From the NCBI GenBank assembly GCA_022496805.1, contig CM040104.1, positions 116,650 through 180,649 of the forward strand: a DNA stretch of 64,000 nt. Reading direction: 5' to 3'. Both the position numbers and the translations under genes were made by a program. This document shows positions 24,191 to 36,630 of this stretch, in pieces. Origin of the DNA: Pohlia nutans (Eukaryota; Streptophyta; Bryopsida; Bryales; Mniaceae). The notes below the pieces were generated by a model. It was not told where the DNA came from, ran no database searches, and was given only the letters and a program-made list of their open reading frames with translations. Numbering within the stretch: position 1 is the first letter of the stretch; every line of letters begins with the position of its first letter.

Positions 24191-24968
24191 GTGCGTCGAC
24201 CAGTATTGCACAAAATAGGTCCATGATTGTCACCTATTGTAAGAAATTGCGCCTCCTAAAGTAATACCCTCTATTTTTTATAAATTACCCAACCGGTAAC
24301 TTTTAGTTTTTCACATTATTATTGATATTTGATCTATGGATTTTAACTACTGCAATTATTTCGGCAGTCCAATCAAAAAATCGTAGGCCATGATGAGGGA
24401 TGCCACAAAAAATCTTACTCATCATGTTGACGAGTCACCCTATTACCCCCAATTTCAATTTATGACATGGTAAAGAGCACCCCATCAAATATTCACCTTG
24501 ATTTGGAAATCCAAGAATCCTCAACAAATATGCACCTTAATTTGCAAATCCATGTACCCTCAATTGATTATTAATGACTTGTAGCCATAATTATGTTGCC
24601 ACCAACACTGAAATCATTGTGTTTAGAGGCTTCATGACGAGAGGATGTGATGTTTAGGGTGAAGGGCTTTACTTCCCTTTGTTCATAATGAAGGGCTTCA
24701 TTGAAGGAGCCACCACCCCATTTTCCTCTCCCAAGAGCCACTTAAAGGCTCATGCTGTATGTATGGTCCTCCCATTTTCAATTTTCACTTTCATTTCTCA
24801 TACGCTCACTGTGGACTTCTCTCCATTGGACACTAGCACTCTCTGTCCAATTTTTATGTTCTCCTAGGCCCCCCTGGTCCCACTCTGCCTTTAGTCACTG
24901 TTAGTTGATGCCAGCAGACGCTCCCGCGACGCCAACGACTTCGTCTCACTGACAAGGCACCTGCTGCA
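24191..24968. other. non-coding region upstream of the 25-kb gene
   Basis: No supported gene. A direct repeat (CACCTTGATTTGGAAATCCA and a near copy) lies at about 24,496-24,560, and 24,640-24,730 repeats GAAGGGCTT. The segment is probably upstream sequence of the next gene. Confidence 0.4.
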
Positions 24969-27375
24969 ATGGCACGCTCTCACGAGCGCGTGCAAAGGGC
25001 GAGCGACTTCGCGGGCAAGCGCAGCGCAAGCAACGCTCCAATGTGGAGCGAGCCCAAATATTTGTGGAGGCGTAGTGTAGACGCGGAGGCAACATCGTGC
25101 AAGCGGGCGCGGCAGCGGCGAAGGAGACCATGCGTGCGGCTCAAACGTCGAGGTAAGATTGCTTTGATTTGCCGCTGTAGCTTTTTTTTACTAGAATTTT
25201 CTTTGGATTAGAGGTGGATGCTGTATTGAAACCCCACGCATTGAGGCCATGACTGTATTGCCGCATTTCTTCAGCCATGGCAGCTGAATTTTTGTCCACC
25301 ATGAAGACTTGGCCCGGAAACACAGGAATGGCGACGAGAAAAAAATGCCCCACCGCTGTGACGCCAGATGTGAAGCCGGAGGTGAAGTCGGACGTGAAGC
25401 TAAAGGTGAAGCTAGAAGAGCACAAAGACGAGGAGGTGGAAGTGGTTGCTGCGAGCAAAGACGCAGACTCGGGAATTACGCAGTGGGACCAACCGTTTGA
25501 CCTGAAGGCCTTGCCAGATTCTGTGGCGTCTAAGCTCGGGTTTATGGCACCCTTTCTTGTTGGTAGGAAGAAGGCAAATTATGATGCTGAATTCTTCCAC
25601 CGGACCCTCGGCCTGTGCATAGAGGGAACCACGTTTGCCTAGCTTAGCATGACAATGTCTTACATAAGAATAAGTTTCTAGAGCGGTGGCCAGAGCGGGC
25701 ATCTGGGCGGCATTACATTGCAGATTGCAGTGACGAACAAGCCATTGAGGCTTACACACGGATGCACAACAAGGTGTATGAAGGTGAACCATACAACAGA
25801 ACATTTGGTACGTCATTTCTTCGTGCATGCTATTTGAGCTTTGAGATGGGCAAAGAGGTGAACTGGGCCCAGAAAGCGGAGTTGCTGCAGAAGGCGTGTG
25901 AGAAGCAGGCTTCATGGAATCCCCTGAAACTTTCATCCCAGCTTTGAGGGAGCAAATTCAGGCCATCATTGAGATCCTTGCGGAGCACATTGAGGACGAG
26001 CAAGTTGGTGCGATCATAGCTTCCCCACAGCAGGACGGCGCTGTAGTTGACAACACCACCAATGTTACCGGCAGCACCAGCAAAGAGGGCATTGATGAGG
26101 GGTATGGTTTAGGAAAAATTCGTCACGGGAGAACCCCAAAGATACGTATGGTCAACGAGGACGCGAGATATCCGAGGTCTCCCCCAGATGGCAGCAGGTC
26201 TACGTCTTCGCTTGATGGCAGCAGAGAGGAGGGCGCTGTCACTCTAGATCCCAAGGCAAAATTAGAGCAAGCATGGAGGAAGAAAGCTGAAGCTGAAGCG
26301 GAACTCTAGAAGATGGAGGCTAAACGTGCATGCATTGAGGGCGATTTGTGAAACCAGCGTGCCTTTTTAGCGGAGAAGGAGGATGAAGAGAGCAAGTGTC
26401 ATGACGACGTTGTTGCCTATCGTGCTGCCAGCAAGAAAGCGGGGGCCGCTGGCAACGATGCAGAGAAGAGGCACTTTGCAGACTTGGCCCGTCTTGGTGG
26501 TGAACAAGTCCAGCTTGCAAGCAAAGCTACCCAAGATTGCCAAGACCGCATTGACACAATGGAGGCTTCAATGAGGGATGTGGAGAAAGACATAGAGAAG
26601 TGCAAAGATGAGGTAGGAGTTCTCCGTGAAGAGATCTTGTCCATTGAGCTGGCAACAGCTTTCATACAACCGAAGAATGTTTTGTCACGCTTGCCCACAG
26701 AGTTTTCTGAGCCCTGCCCATCCAAGTGTCAGGTTGATGCCCCTTTTGCGACCAATACTTTGTTGACACAACTTGCGTACCTTTAACGTGCGGTTGGTTA
26801 GCACACCCACATTGCATATTTCAGCTTGTTTTCTCGCTTGACGGGAAGTGTAGGCGATGCGAGCGCACTATGACCGGAGGGTGGCTTGGACAGTGGGGAT
26901 TTCTACTCAATGAAACGGCTCAGGCGGAACTGCAGTTGACTCAAGAGATTCTGAAGTCCCCTGAGCGGGTTTCACCACGTCTCCACCGAACTTCTAGTGG
27001 CAACAAGAGGCCCGCTGAGGGAATCCTTCGGCCTTCAGAGGATGAAGGTTGGATGATGAAGAAGAACCGCATCGAAGGCCCCGGGGGGACATCAAAGCCT
27101 CCAGTTGCACGCGGGTTGGTGATTCTCGCAGCTTCGATGCCAGCAGCCGCAAAGGAGGTGAAGGACGTTGCGACCACTGACGTGAAGAACGAGAGCGACA
27201 CTGTATAGGAAACACAAGAAGTTGCACCGGAGAAGGTGGAGGAGGCCGAAGGAGATGGAGGTGACCCGGACAGTGAGGCACACCTCGAGGAGGCTGAAGG
27301 AGATGGTGTCGACGCAGAGATGTCCGCAAATCTCAATGCCCTTGTTGACGCGATCGGAATAGCAGGCGTGGAGTA
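24969..27375 (+). pseudogene. unrecognised decayed gene with one phase-matched intron
   Basis: Exon 1 (24,969-25,152) starts MARSHERVQ, is strongly basic (KRARQRRRR) and ends at GAG|GTAAGA; an acceptor TTCTTCAG at 25,274 restores the frame exactly into MAAEFLSTM. Downstream blocks lie in different frames: WDQPFDLKALPDSVA and YDAEFFHRTLGL (to a stop at 25,640), then KFLERWPERASGRHYI and FGTSFLRACYLSFEMGKEV, then IEILAEHIEDEQVG, and a charged coiled-coil stretch over 26,250-26,690. The end is acidic (EEAEGDGGDPDSEAHLEEAE) with a stop at 27,375. Several stops and frameshifts make it a pseudogene. The family is not recognised; flanking inverted modules suggest a mobile-element gene. Confidence 0.5.
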
Positions 27376-27699
27376 GGTTTGAGGTGTTCTTGTAAATAGT
27401 GAACATATGGACTAACATTAGCGAGTTTACGGTTTGTTGTTTAATTTGCATCGGCAGAGTGCTATGGTACTCTTTGTTGTCAATCGGGGACATTGGACAC
27501 TAGTTGCTGTCAAAAATGTGTAAGTAGTTTGTTTTTGTGAGTGACAGCTGAGACGTTGTGAAACGCTGACCCCCTTATTTTTGCAAACTCATGGTAAAGA
27601 AATGCATTGTTGTAATTGTATCGTGAACATGTGCCTGGAACTCTGTCTCAATGTTTTGTGCAAGTAATTTTGCAAGTAGTTTGGGGAAGGTGAACCTCG
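27376..27699. other. non-coding region downstream of the 25-kb gene
   Basis: Likely 3' region of the preceding gene; I see no further coding or repeat structure until the inverted module. Confidence 0.4.
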
Positions 27700-27995
27700 C
27701 TGGCATCATCATTTTTGACTAGGATTTGCATTTTTGACTAGGATTTCCATGTTTGTCTAGATTTGCATCTGAGAACAAGAAGTTTGCTGGCACGCGTCAT
27801 TTTTGATTCCCCAAAATTCGTTGTGCTTGTTGAAGTTGCGTGGTACTATGGTTTTGAAAGGGTAGTATTGACGGATATATCCAAAATGGGTAACTTTCAA
27901 AAGAGCTTCTTACAAGTCAAATGCCATCTGTACCGTTCTATAGGGTACTGTACAAATGGACAAACATCGTTGAAATTAGAAGAGTATACTTCAAC
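27700..27995 (-). repeat. inverted repeat module, right copy
   Basis: Minus-strand copy of the 23.98-24.19-kb module, with TATAGAACGGTACA, GTTTGTCCATTTGTACA and CACGCAACTTCAACAAGCAC. It is preceded on the plus strand by two units of TTTTTGACTAGGATTTGCA, the complement of the left array's subunit. Order of array and module is permuted compared with the left copy, as if both derive from a longer alternating series. Confidence 0.7.
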
Positions 27996-28047
27996 CATAT
28001 CCCGTATATCCAAAATGTCAAATTTTAATGTATTTTCCTCATTCGCT

Positions 28048-31000
28048 CTAAGCATCTTCAATGTTGACACTATGGGCAACATCCTCGATGTCCACGTCGT
28101 TGGCAGCGTCCTCAATGGCCACATCGTTGGCAACATCCCGTTCTTCTTCGTTGTCGCCCTCATTCCCAACCATCTCCCCATCGCAATTCCATTCCAGGTT
28201 GCCCTCCCTAAAGCCATCCCCTCCATCTCCTACGGAGTCTTCACTAACCTACGCTTTGCCAACACACCGTCGCCTTGACCGCCAATTCTCCAAAGCGTTG
28301 GTAGCATTTGATTGATGCCACCGCTCGCGTCTTCTGCATGCAGCTGCGCCTCTTGCTTCATCATTAGGGGTATAGACGACTCTTAAGCACTCCAATTTCT
28401 TGTTGTAGCGATGCTGTATATTTTGGTACCAATGCTGGAATTGTTGCAAAAGGACAGTGATGCGCGCCTTGCCAGCACCATGAGCTGTATGTGCTTGATT
28501 TGTTGCCTTTGCTTGATGGTGAGATTTCTCCATACCCTAACAACTCCAGACTCCGAGGCTACCATATTGTTCTACAAACCAACTTGAGTGCCTCACAAGT
28601 ACGTGCTATCACCAAGAAGAAGAAAGTTAAAACCTGTTGCCCCAATGAAGTAAGTGGCCCATCAAGAAAGGAATTAGATTTTGACAAACGGATTAACAAA
28701 CATATCATGTAATGGGAAACATGCTCCTCCCCAAAGGCCTTTAAATACGCCTTTCCCCAATGTTCTATCTTCTGTTTGAACTGCAGTCGTTGTTCTGCTG
28801 TCAACACCAATCCGGTCAAATATGGTAGGACCTCCTCAAAGGCTTGCCACATAGCAGCCTTGGCAATGCAGTCCGTACTACCGCAAGTATTATTATTCTC
28901 AACTTGACAAACATCTTTCCACGCTTTATCGTTGCCAGACTAAACGCTCGGCTTGAAAAGCCTGCTGGCAACAACACCACTAAGAGATGGTTTTTGTGGC
29001 ACGTTGCCAATGTTTCTACTTAGCTTCGGGTCTTTTCTAATCTCTACGTTCTTACCATGAGCCCCAATCGCTGACAATGACTCCTCCATCTGCTTGATTG
29101 CAGTAGCCCTAAGTTTTTGATCCTGTAGGTTCCAAACATACATGATATGCATGTGCTCAATCTTCTCCGTTAATAAAACCTGGGCATGCAGTGTACAAAT
29201 GTGAACTCTAGACAAAGGAATTGGCAAGATGGGCCTCCACCAAGCAGATGCCATCATGTCACAAGGTTCTGCTGCCACACTGCTCGCAAACAGTCCTCCC
29301 GCCATGTTTGCCTTAGCACAGCCTCTTATGGCAGCACTTGCCTGACTTGTTGTCCCCACTGTAGGTTTAATCCTCTTTTACTCGCAATATATGCAGTTCA
29401 TTGCGCATGCAGGCCTAGATTGCAGCCCGTACATACACTTAATAGTCTTCATATCCGCTGCGAGGTGCCACTCCACATGGAATTCACCAACTCAGGGGAC
29501 TTGCAATTTTTTGCCTGTTGATTGTGCTGTAATCACAGCTGGGAACTTGGATCGTGCAAATATCCAAGACAGAACATCGTATGACTCCTTCTCCACCTGG
29601 AAGGTTGCAACGGGCTAGATTTCTTGCTCGGACTGTATAGAGAAGTACTTCTCATGGTCCTTTTGAATGTCAGTGTCCAATGCCGTATTCATCAATGTGA
29701 TACGAACACGTTCAAATTTATTTCCATTAACGATCTCTGCCTCGTCGAGTTTCAGGACAAAGATCAGCGGTGCCCCTCTCAACTCTGCACAACCATTGTA
29801 AATGGGAGTGAGGGCACATTCAATGTAACAACAAGCTCTTCTCTTTGTTGTATGCAGTCAATGTGGCTACTGATACCAAACGGACAATCAGTGAGCCACG
29901 AACATGATCAAAGGGGGAACCATACCTATTTCCGTGATGCCGTAGAAGATCACCATGCTTTGTTGGACCACCTCAAGGTCAGTGAATAATGAATTCTTGT
30001 CAGTCAAGACTACATCCTTCCGTATGTCGTTGGATTTCTTGGATTTCTTGGACGTCATTGGCAACTCCAGTCGACCTTCAACGTGGTCGTATTCGCCAAT
30101 AAACTGTGGCAAGTTGGCATTCAACTCCTGCCGAAGCAATTTCACGTGATAGGGGCTGGGTAGAATGCTAGCTTTTATATCCTTGTTCAAAACAGCAATT
30201 GGACCCCTCACGGCTTTGTAAATAGCACCGTATCCCCGATGGAACATCCCTGCTTGGTCACAAGCAGCAAGAATTTTATCCAGTCCTACACGCGTTCCAA
30301 TTGATTTGAGAACGTTGTTGGCAATCTTGGTCTCAACATGTCCTATAGCAGGGTGACTTGCGAGGGCCAGACCTTCGTGCCTAGATAGTATCTTGGCTAG
30401 AGCTACCGCGGTTGTGGTTTGTGACTCTTTATCCCCATGAAGTCGTTGGCTCTCACGCTCGACTCGGTTGCGGTCATTGATAGCTTGCACGAGATGTGGT
30501 TGCAACACTCTTTTGATGAGCTTCACTCTACGTTTTGCACCACCTGTACCAGGATTCAGCTCATGGATCCCTCTAAGCAACCGAGCCCTATGTCGCATTC
30601 CCATAGGCGTGTCTTTCATTGCACCGGCGCTTCGCTGGAGGCGCTCCGATTCTCGCTGCCAATGGTGCACCTCACATTCCAGATGCTGCACCCTCATGTT
30701 ATAAGTTTTCTCTTTGTCGTCCATCTCTTCACGTATAGCCTACAATTCAGCCCGCAATTCCATGCATGTATTCTCTAAGTCTCTGCAACGGTCCAGCCGT
30801 TCGATGCTGATAGCAGCTTTGCCTCTACCCTCATTTACTTCCTCTTGCAGCAGTCTGCATCGCATTTCCAACACACTTCGGAATGGACCTCCTTGGGGTC
30901 CCAGCTCCGATCTGCATGTATAACCATACAGGCCTAGCTCTCCATGGCATATGAATTGGAGGCATTCCTTAAGAATTCTAAATAGAGGTGGCTTCCCCGT

Positions 31001-31195
31001 TACTGGATCAACCGGGTAAATGCTGCCATTGGTCCACAAGTCAATGTTTGTATCCCCGGCTGCCCTCCGTGCTGGAAACGTTGATGGACACGGCCGTTTA
31101 GATCGCAGAGAACCTCTCCTAATAATTGGTGCATAGCACGCATCAAGCAAAACTTGGGGAACATACGAAGCACTAGATGCGCGCCTTGCTGCCAT
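28048..31195 (-). pseudogene. large unrecognised transposon-type gene, decayed
   Basis: A single minus-strand gene body of about 1,040 codons. The first 436 codons are open except for one TAG at 30,740 (start MAARRASSA; blocks PQVLLDACYAPIIRR, LYGYTCRSE, a coiled-coil stretch, then ELNPGTGGAKRRVKLI and GYGAIYKAVRGPI). A frameshifted region follows, then the same strand continues with LIFVLKLDEAEI, EWHLAADMKTIKCMYGL (29,447-29,485 and beyond), a CIYC pair, then AWWRPILPIPLSRVHICTLHAQ, HVSHYMICLL and PLTSLGQQV. It ends with repeated acidic units (DVANDVAIEDA) at 28,048. The HLAADMK-CxxC layout recalls DDE-type transposases of unusual families, but I cannot name one. At least six stops and two frameshifts. 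Confidence 0.5.
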
Positions 31196-32200
31196 CTAGA
31201 ACCCAAAAATACAAAGCAGTGACCAAATTTCCCAAGGCTACAGAACGTTTATGACGCTATGTGGACTCACCTTGAGGTGGTTTCCAATTACGCTAAAACC
31301 AATCGCTGTCAACAAGTAGCCCTAAACCCTAATCATCGTTGCTGGAAGCAAAATTGAAGGCCTCCACAATTCCTACCCTAGGACGGTGGAAAAAATGTCG
31401 CTTACAGCATGCATTGTGTGATTCGAGGTAGGAGTTTTAGAAACTCCCTTGTATCTACCCAAGCGCCATAATTCCTAAAACCGATATGGGAAGCCCTGGG
31501 TGTGGGATTTGCGAAAGTCGAAGGCACCCGTTGTGCCAGCAAACTTCGAGGGTTGCAGAATACTCAATCCCCAATTGCCATCAAAAAACTAGCTACGGCT
31601 ATTGGCAGTGGCAACTTACCTTCGCATGAATCTGACGATGTCGGAGGCAGAACCACCCTAACCCGCTTGTTGGCCGGACCTCCTAAGCCGTTGGTGCCAG
31701 CGAACGCTTCTAGCACGAAAATCACAAATTCGTGCTTCTACCCTCAACCTGGGGCTGTCACGTGTTTCATGAATTTGGCAAGAATTCACCGGTGTTTGGA
31801 CCGGCCGTTGTCGAGACGCCAAATTGTACGCAGGCCGATTCATGGTTGCGTTTCCTAGGTAGCGATGGTGGTGGCACCGGCCGCACTCCACCGTGAAGCC
31901 GTTGTGCCAACAAACTAAATTTGGCCGGCTTGACTATGCCATTGGCAACGATCGCTCCGCGTTGAAGGCTGTGCAGAGCGCCTTCAATGCTCTTCTCCGG
32001 TCGGTGGCCAAACACCCCGGCCACGTCGGCGCCAGTAAGCCGGCCTCGGTGCCACGCGACTCCATTCTGACATCGGCAATAACTCTGTGGGCATCGCCTG
32101 AAACCGCCGCTGGCACCAGCAAAGGGGAGTTTGGGCAGCCGGTTCACCTAACACGGGCTGCTTTACGGGGCCCCTTTGAGACCCCATTTTTCTCCTAATG
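31196..32200. other. GC-rich upstream region of the 31-kb gene
   Basis: No supported gene, although overlapping frames exist on both strands (31,502-32,307). The motif TGCCAGCAAA or close variants (TGCCAACAAAC, CACCAGCAAAG, GCCAGTAAG) recurs at about 31,530, 31,695, 31,903, 32,028 and 32,115, and is shared with the 23.5-24-kb array and the 27.79-kb module. This links the regions as parts of one element. Confidence 0.4.
31319..31332 (-). promoter_or_regulatory. telobox upstream of the 31-kb gene
   Basis: CCCTAAACCCTAA lies about 125 bp before the minus-strand start codon. Read on the gene strand it is TTAGGGTTTAGGG, a plant telobox often found in promoters and 5' leaders. Regulation by it is inference. 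Confidence 0.35.
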
Positions 32201-32860
32201 TCCCAAGACACTTTGTTTCGGTTGCTGCCCTTTTTATCGAGCTGCCCAAAACTGAAATATCGTTTTATGGAAAAACAAAAAAAAAATACATACTTCATGA
32301 ATTTCATTTTGACACAAAATCGGAATTATGTCAATGATTCTAAGTTGAGCTCCACACAGGATAACTTTTCAAAGTGAATCACTTCAATAGTGTCTTAAAT
32401 TAATGTTATAAAATTGGCTATTTTGGGAAAGTAATGATGATGCTTCTATCATTTCTTTTTCTTCTTTGAAGGTAACAATTGACAGTCCAAATCAAACCAA
32501 TCATAGTATATTTTGAAACTCTAAGTTTGAAAATTATAATTTATAGAAATTTTCAAATCTTAATGGTTTTAAATTAATTATAAACTAATGTAGTTAAAAG
32601 TTATTTTCGAAGTTTGATTATACAGGTACTTTGTACAAATGATGTCCTACATTGTGTATACTAAACCAAACTTCATCACACTTTTAAAGGTACATATTAT
32701 AACTCACCTATGTTTTGTCCAATAATTCACGGGCTTTTATTGGTTAAACAATATTACAATATTAATCCTTAAATAACAATATACTTGAAAACAACATCTG
32801 AGTGATATTATGTAATTTTACTCATAGTTGCTTCAATCATAATCATTTCGTAAAATATAT
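32201..32860. other. AT-rich intergenic DNA
   Basis: No gene, RNA or repeat seen. Confidence 0.5.
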
Positions 32861-32861
32861 A

Positions 32862-33162
<301 letters not shown>

Positions 33163-33186
33163 CACAATGAACACATGAGAACTCTA

Positions 33187-33990
33187 GAGTCATGCATCAT
33201 AAATTTTTAAGATATACAATGTATACAAAAATTAAAATTTAGAGATACCTCTATTCAAATAAGCCCAATTATTTAAAAGATCAACAAAAGCGCTTTAATA
33301 GGAGTTCAAAGGTATAACATGAAATCGTAAAAGTTGTAAATGATGTCAACGTTAAATATTCATGGGACTTTCAAATTTATGCCCACGTTTCTATAGTGTA
33401 TAATGTGTCAAAAAATTAAAGTACAGTGCTTGCTGTATTTTATTGCATTCAAACAATTAAAAAGTTTTAACACAGCAAATTATGTCTTTGAAATGAAAGA
33501 ACCAACAAGTTGTGAACATGTTGAATATGTGAAATGCATGAGAAAATTGAAGTCATGCAAGAATTCTTACAATATATGATGTGTACACTAGTTAAAATTT
33601 AGCACTAACAACAATTTAAAAACCAATCGATTAAAACTCTAAGTACAACGCTTTATGATAGGGAATCCTAGAAGTTGCAAACTATGTCAACATTTAAAAT
33701 TCATGATCATTTTAAATTTATCGTAAGGCATGCCTGATTTGAAATGTATAAAAATAAATAAATACAGCGCTTGCAGTATTTTAGTGCATTCATTCAATAG
33801 TTATATGAAAATAAATTAAATTTTTAAAATGAGAGAACGGACAAGTTCTAAGTACTATGAATACGTTAAATGCATGACAACATTAAAGTGATGCAAAGAT
33901 TTTGATCATGTATACCGTCTACAAAAATTAAAATTTAGCGCTAGCTGTGTTTCGATAAGCCCAATCAATTAAAACGCTGCTACATGCGCT
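33187..33990. repeat. about 340-360-bp degenerate tandem repeat
   Basis: AAAATTTAG with the preceding context GTATACA-AAAATTA recurs at 33,234, 33,594 and 33,930. Other shared blocks are GCGCTTTA, ATGTCAACRTT and CAGCGCTTGC/CAGTGCTTGC followed by GTATTTTA. Two full units and a partial one. Non-coding. Confidence 0.6.
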
Positions 33991-34088
33991 TTAAAATGAG
34001 AGAATAGGGACCTCTCCATATCATACCTCTCATTTTCAAGGTGGAGGATTGAATTAACTCGCCATTTAACTCGCCATTTAACTCACTT

Positions 34089-34412
34089 GCCATTTAACTC
34101 GATTCGAGCTGAACGGATGCACCCTCAAAAGTCAATTGTATTAAAGACACAGTCGAGTTGCCATTTACCTCGATTTGAGCTGAACGGACGCACCGACGAA
34201 AAGTGAATCGTACTAAAAACACAGTCGAGTTGCCATTTAACTCGATTCGAGTTGAACGGTCGCACCCACAAAAAGTCAATTGTACTAAAAACACACTCGA
34301 GTTGCCATTTAACTTGACTCGAGCTGAACGGACGCACCCACCATAAATCAATCGTACTAAAAACACACAGTCCAGTTGTCATTTAACTCGATTTGAGCTG
34401 AAGGGAGGGTTT
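34089..34412. repeat. 71-75-bp minisatellite, about 4.5 units
   Basis: GCCATTTAACTCGATT starts units at 34,089, 34,160, 34,232, 34,303 and (as GTCATTTAAC) 34,378. Each unit contains CGAGCTGAACGGACGCACC and an AAAGTCAAT-GTACTAAAAACAC part. Minus-strand frames run through because the period is near 72, giving spurious 24-residue peptide repeats. Confidence 0.85.
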
Positions 34413-34989
34413 GCAAGTTTCATAAGAATGTAGGCCTACCAATTATCCACCTCTTCTTTAACCGAGGACAAGTTTGTGTGTACCATATGCGATGGTGTAA
34501 AGGATCATGTGGACATGAATCCCACAACGGTTAGGGAAGCAGACACAAAGGTTAAAAGTTCATGGCACATAGCACGAGATGAATGAAGATTGTGGTGTGG
34601 AAGGAGTTGAAGTGGACCAAGTTAACCCAAGCCGCAATGGCTATTAATCCTCTAGGTAGTTTTCAATGATTTTCTACCTTTGTTTGAACTTGATTCAAGT
34701 TGAAACTTGAAACTCCTTTCATTCACTTCCTTCGCTTCAATTTGCAATTAGATGTAAACGGGTTGGCTCCATCTTGAGGTATGTACAATTTGTTATAATT
34801 CCTCTCTTTTGAAAGACTTTTAAATAAATGTTTTTCTTACAAAATACTCTCTCTATTCAATTGTCAAACTTGTAGGTCCACTCTTCATTACAATTTTAAT
34901 GCCAATTATATTGTGTACTACTGTTGAAATTCCTCATGCATGAAGCCTTGACCATGTATGCACTTATTCACTATCCTACACAAGAGCAA

Positions 34990-35636
34990 GGATGATGTTC
35001 TAGGAAAATTCAAGAAAGAGGCCTGTGACAATATAATTCTTGACTCGTGGCATACTTTTGTGAATGCCATATACCATGCAGCGATGAATATTTGGATTTA
35101 TCATATACTGGAAGAACTTGTGCAATGAGGACATCACCGGGGAATTCAAAAGAAGCTATGAGCACTTGATCCATTATTGGGGGGCTGTGAAGGTAGCGTT
35201 TCAAGAACCTCCACAATCGTTCAATGCTTTGAAAGACAACTTCTGGCCGACAACTCGTTTGAAATGATTGTGGAGGATCAATACGCAGAAGATGGTGACA
35301 TTTGGGAAGAATATCCAGAGGATGACGTTTACGTTGGACAGTTGCGGGGTCGTCCATTGCCATCATTCAGGGTGGGTCATGACCTTTGTGAAGGCTACTT
35401 CGTTGCAATCTGACCTGCAGATGGTGATATTCGGCCAATTTGGATTGCGAGAGCGTTGTCTAATCCTAACTCATACTTTGAAAGACCAAATTGTGTCGTC
35501 ATTCAGTACTTTTGTCCAACATCAAGGGATCAAAATGTATAGGACTACTACATTGGATGAGTTACCACAAGAGGTTTGCGCTAGAAGGTTGATGAAACGG
35601 AACCTCCACTTTGAAAAGAAACAAATGCTTTGATGA
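34990..35636 (+). pseudogene. unrecognised coding remnant inside the TIR element
   Basis: Plus-strand fragments in shifting frames: DDVLGKFKKEACDNIILDSW, then ITGEFKRSYEHLIHYWGAVK, then an acidic stretch EDQYAEDGDIWEEYPEDD, then ELPQEVCARRLMKRNLHF with a stop at 35,633. The series is consistent with one decayed gene. No family recognised; the minus-strand frame over 35,010-35,366 is its shadow. Confidence 0.35.
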
Positions 35637-36144
35637 CAACATGGAAATCCAGGATCAAGCGAGGTATTGTCGAGTGCATGATCAAAATTCCATCAACTCA
35701 CATTGAAGTCATTAACCAAAGTTTGGCTTTATATAATTCTATTTAAGCCGTTAGTGATTGAAGGCAATGGAGAATATGGCTTTTTTGCTAGCTCTATGTG
35801 ATAGTTTGTATTTGACTATTGTTGTGATACGTTACGCTTTGATGTAAACAATATGGAGTCTATACTATAACTAATATATTAGATGTTGTAAATTTCTATT
35901 CACCTATTTCTCATTTTATATTTGCGTGTTTTAGTTTGAAGTTGTAGATTTCTAATGCGATGACTTAGAGTGTTGATTTAAAATAAAAAAATCAGGCCGC
36001 AAGTGCAATATATATATACTTTATTAATATATTTACTATTACATTCTACGTTTACTACTTTGTATGATTGATTCATTTTCCTTCAAAGATTAACTATGTG
36101 TATTTGCTTAAAAAATTGAGTGCATTTAAAAAGTTTAGTGGTGA
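35637..36144. other. AT-rich non-coding DNA
   Basis: I see nothing supported here. Confidence 0.45.
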
Positions 36145-36364
36145 AGACCACTGTTTTTTTGTTAGCACGCTAAGCACTTGTCACAGTTTAGGGTACAGGG
36201 CTAGTTGGTTGTTACAAATTTCCTGCCGAAGCTCACTTAGCAGCACCAAGTCATGTATATCTCATAGCCGCTCAAACGAATTCAATGGTAATCGAACCGG
36301 GACCACCTACATGAGATAAACACCCATTCACAACCAACCCTTGAGCTCATGACTTGGTGTCCAT
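36145..36364 (-). mobile_element. tRNA-derived SINE, copy 1
   Basis: Read on the minus strand it begins CACCAAGTCATGAGCTCAAG, continues with GGTTGGTTGTGA and carries a Pol III B-box-like GGTTCGATTACC. The body (TTTGAGCG, TTGGTGCTGCTA, TTTGTAACAACCAACTAGCCC) matches the copy at 42,041-42,272 in the same order. The head resembles a tRNA with B box, as in plant SINEs. Confidence 0.7.
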
Positions 36365-36630
36365 GAGAAGAGAAACCAGCCCCTTACACATGAGCATGAT
36401 TTTGATGTCATATGATACTATATTAGTTTGGGGACGACCGTTCTTTTCATGACTCTCAATTTAATGAAAACTCCTCCTTCCAACTGGGAGAGATCATTCT
36501 TTCCATAACTCTCATTTTAATGGAAACTCATACTTCTATATGATATATGTACGAACTATTCACCTAAATTGACAACCCATTTAATTCAATCCTCCACCTT
36601 GAAAATGAGAGGTATTATTTAGAGAGGTCC

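Noticed and set aside
34094..34382. Proteins with 24-residue repeats on the minus strand
   Set aside because: Two overlapping frames both read through the 71-75-bp minisatellite because its period is near a multiple of three.
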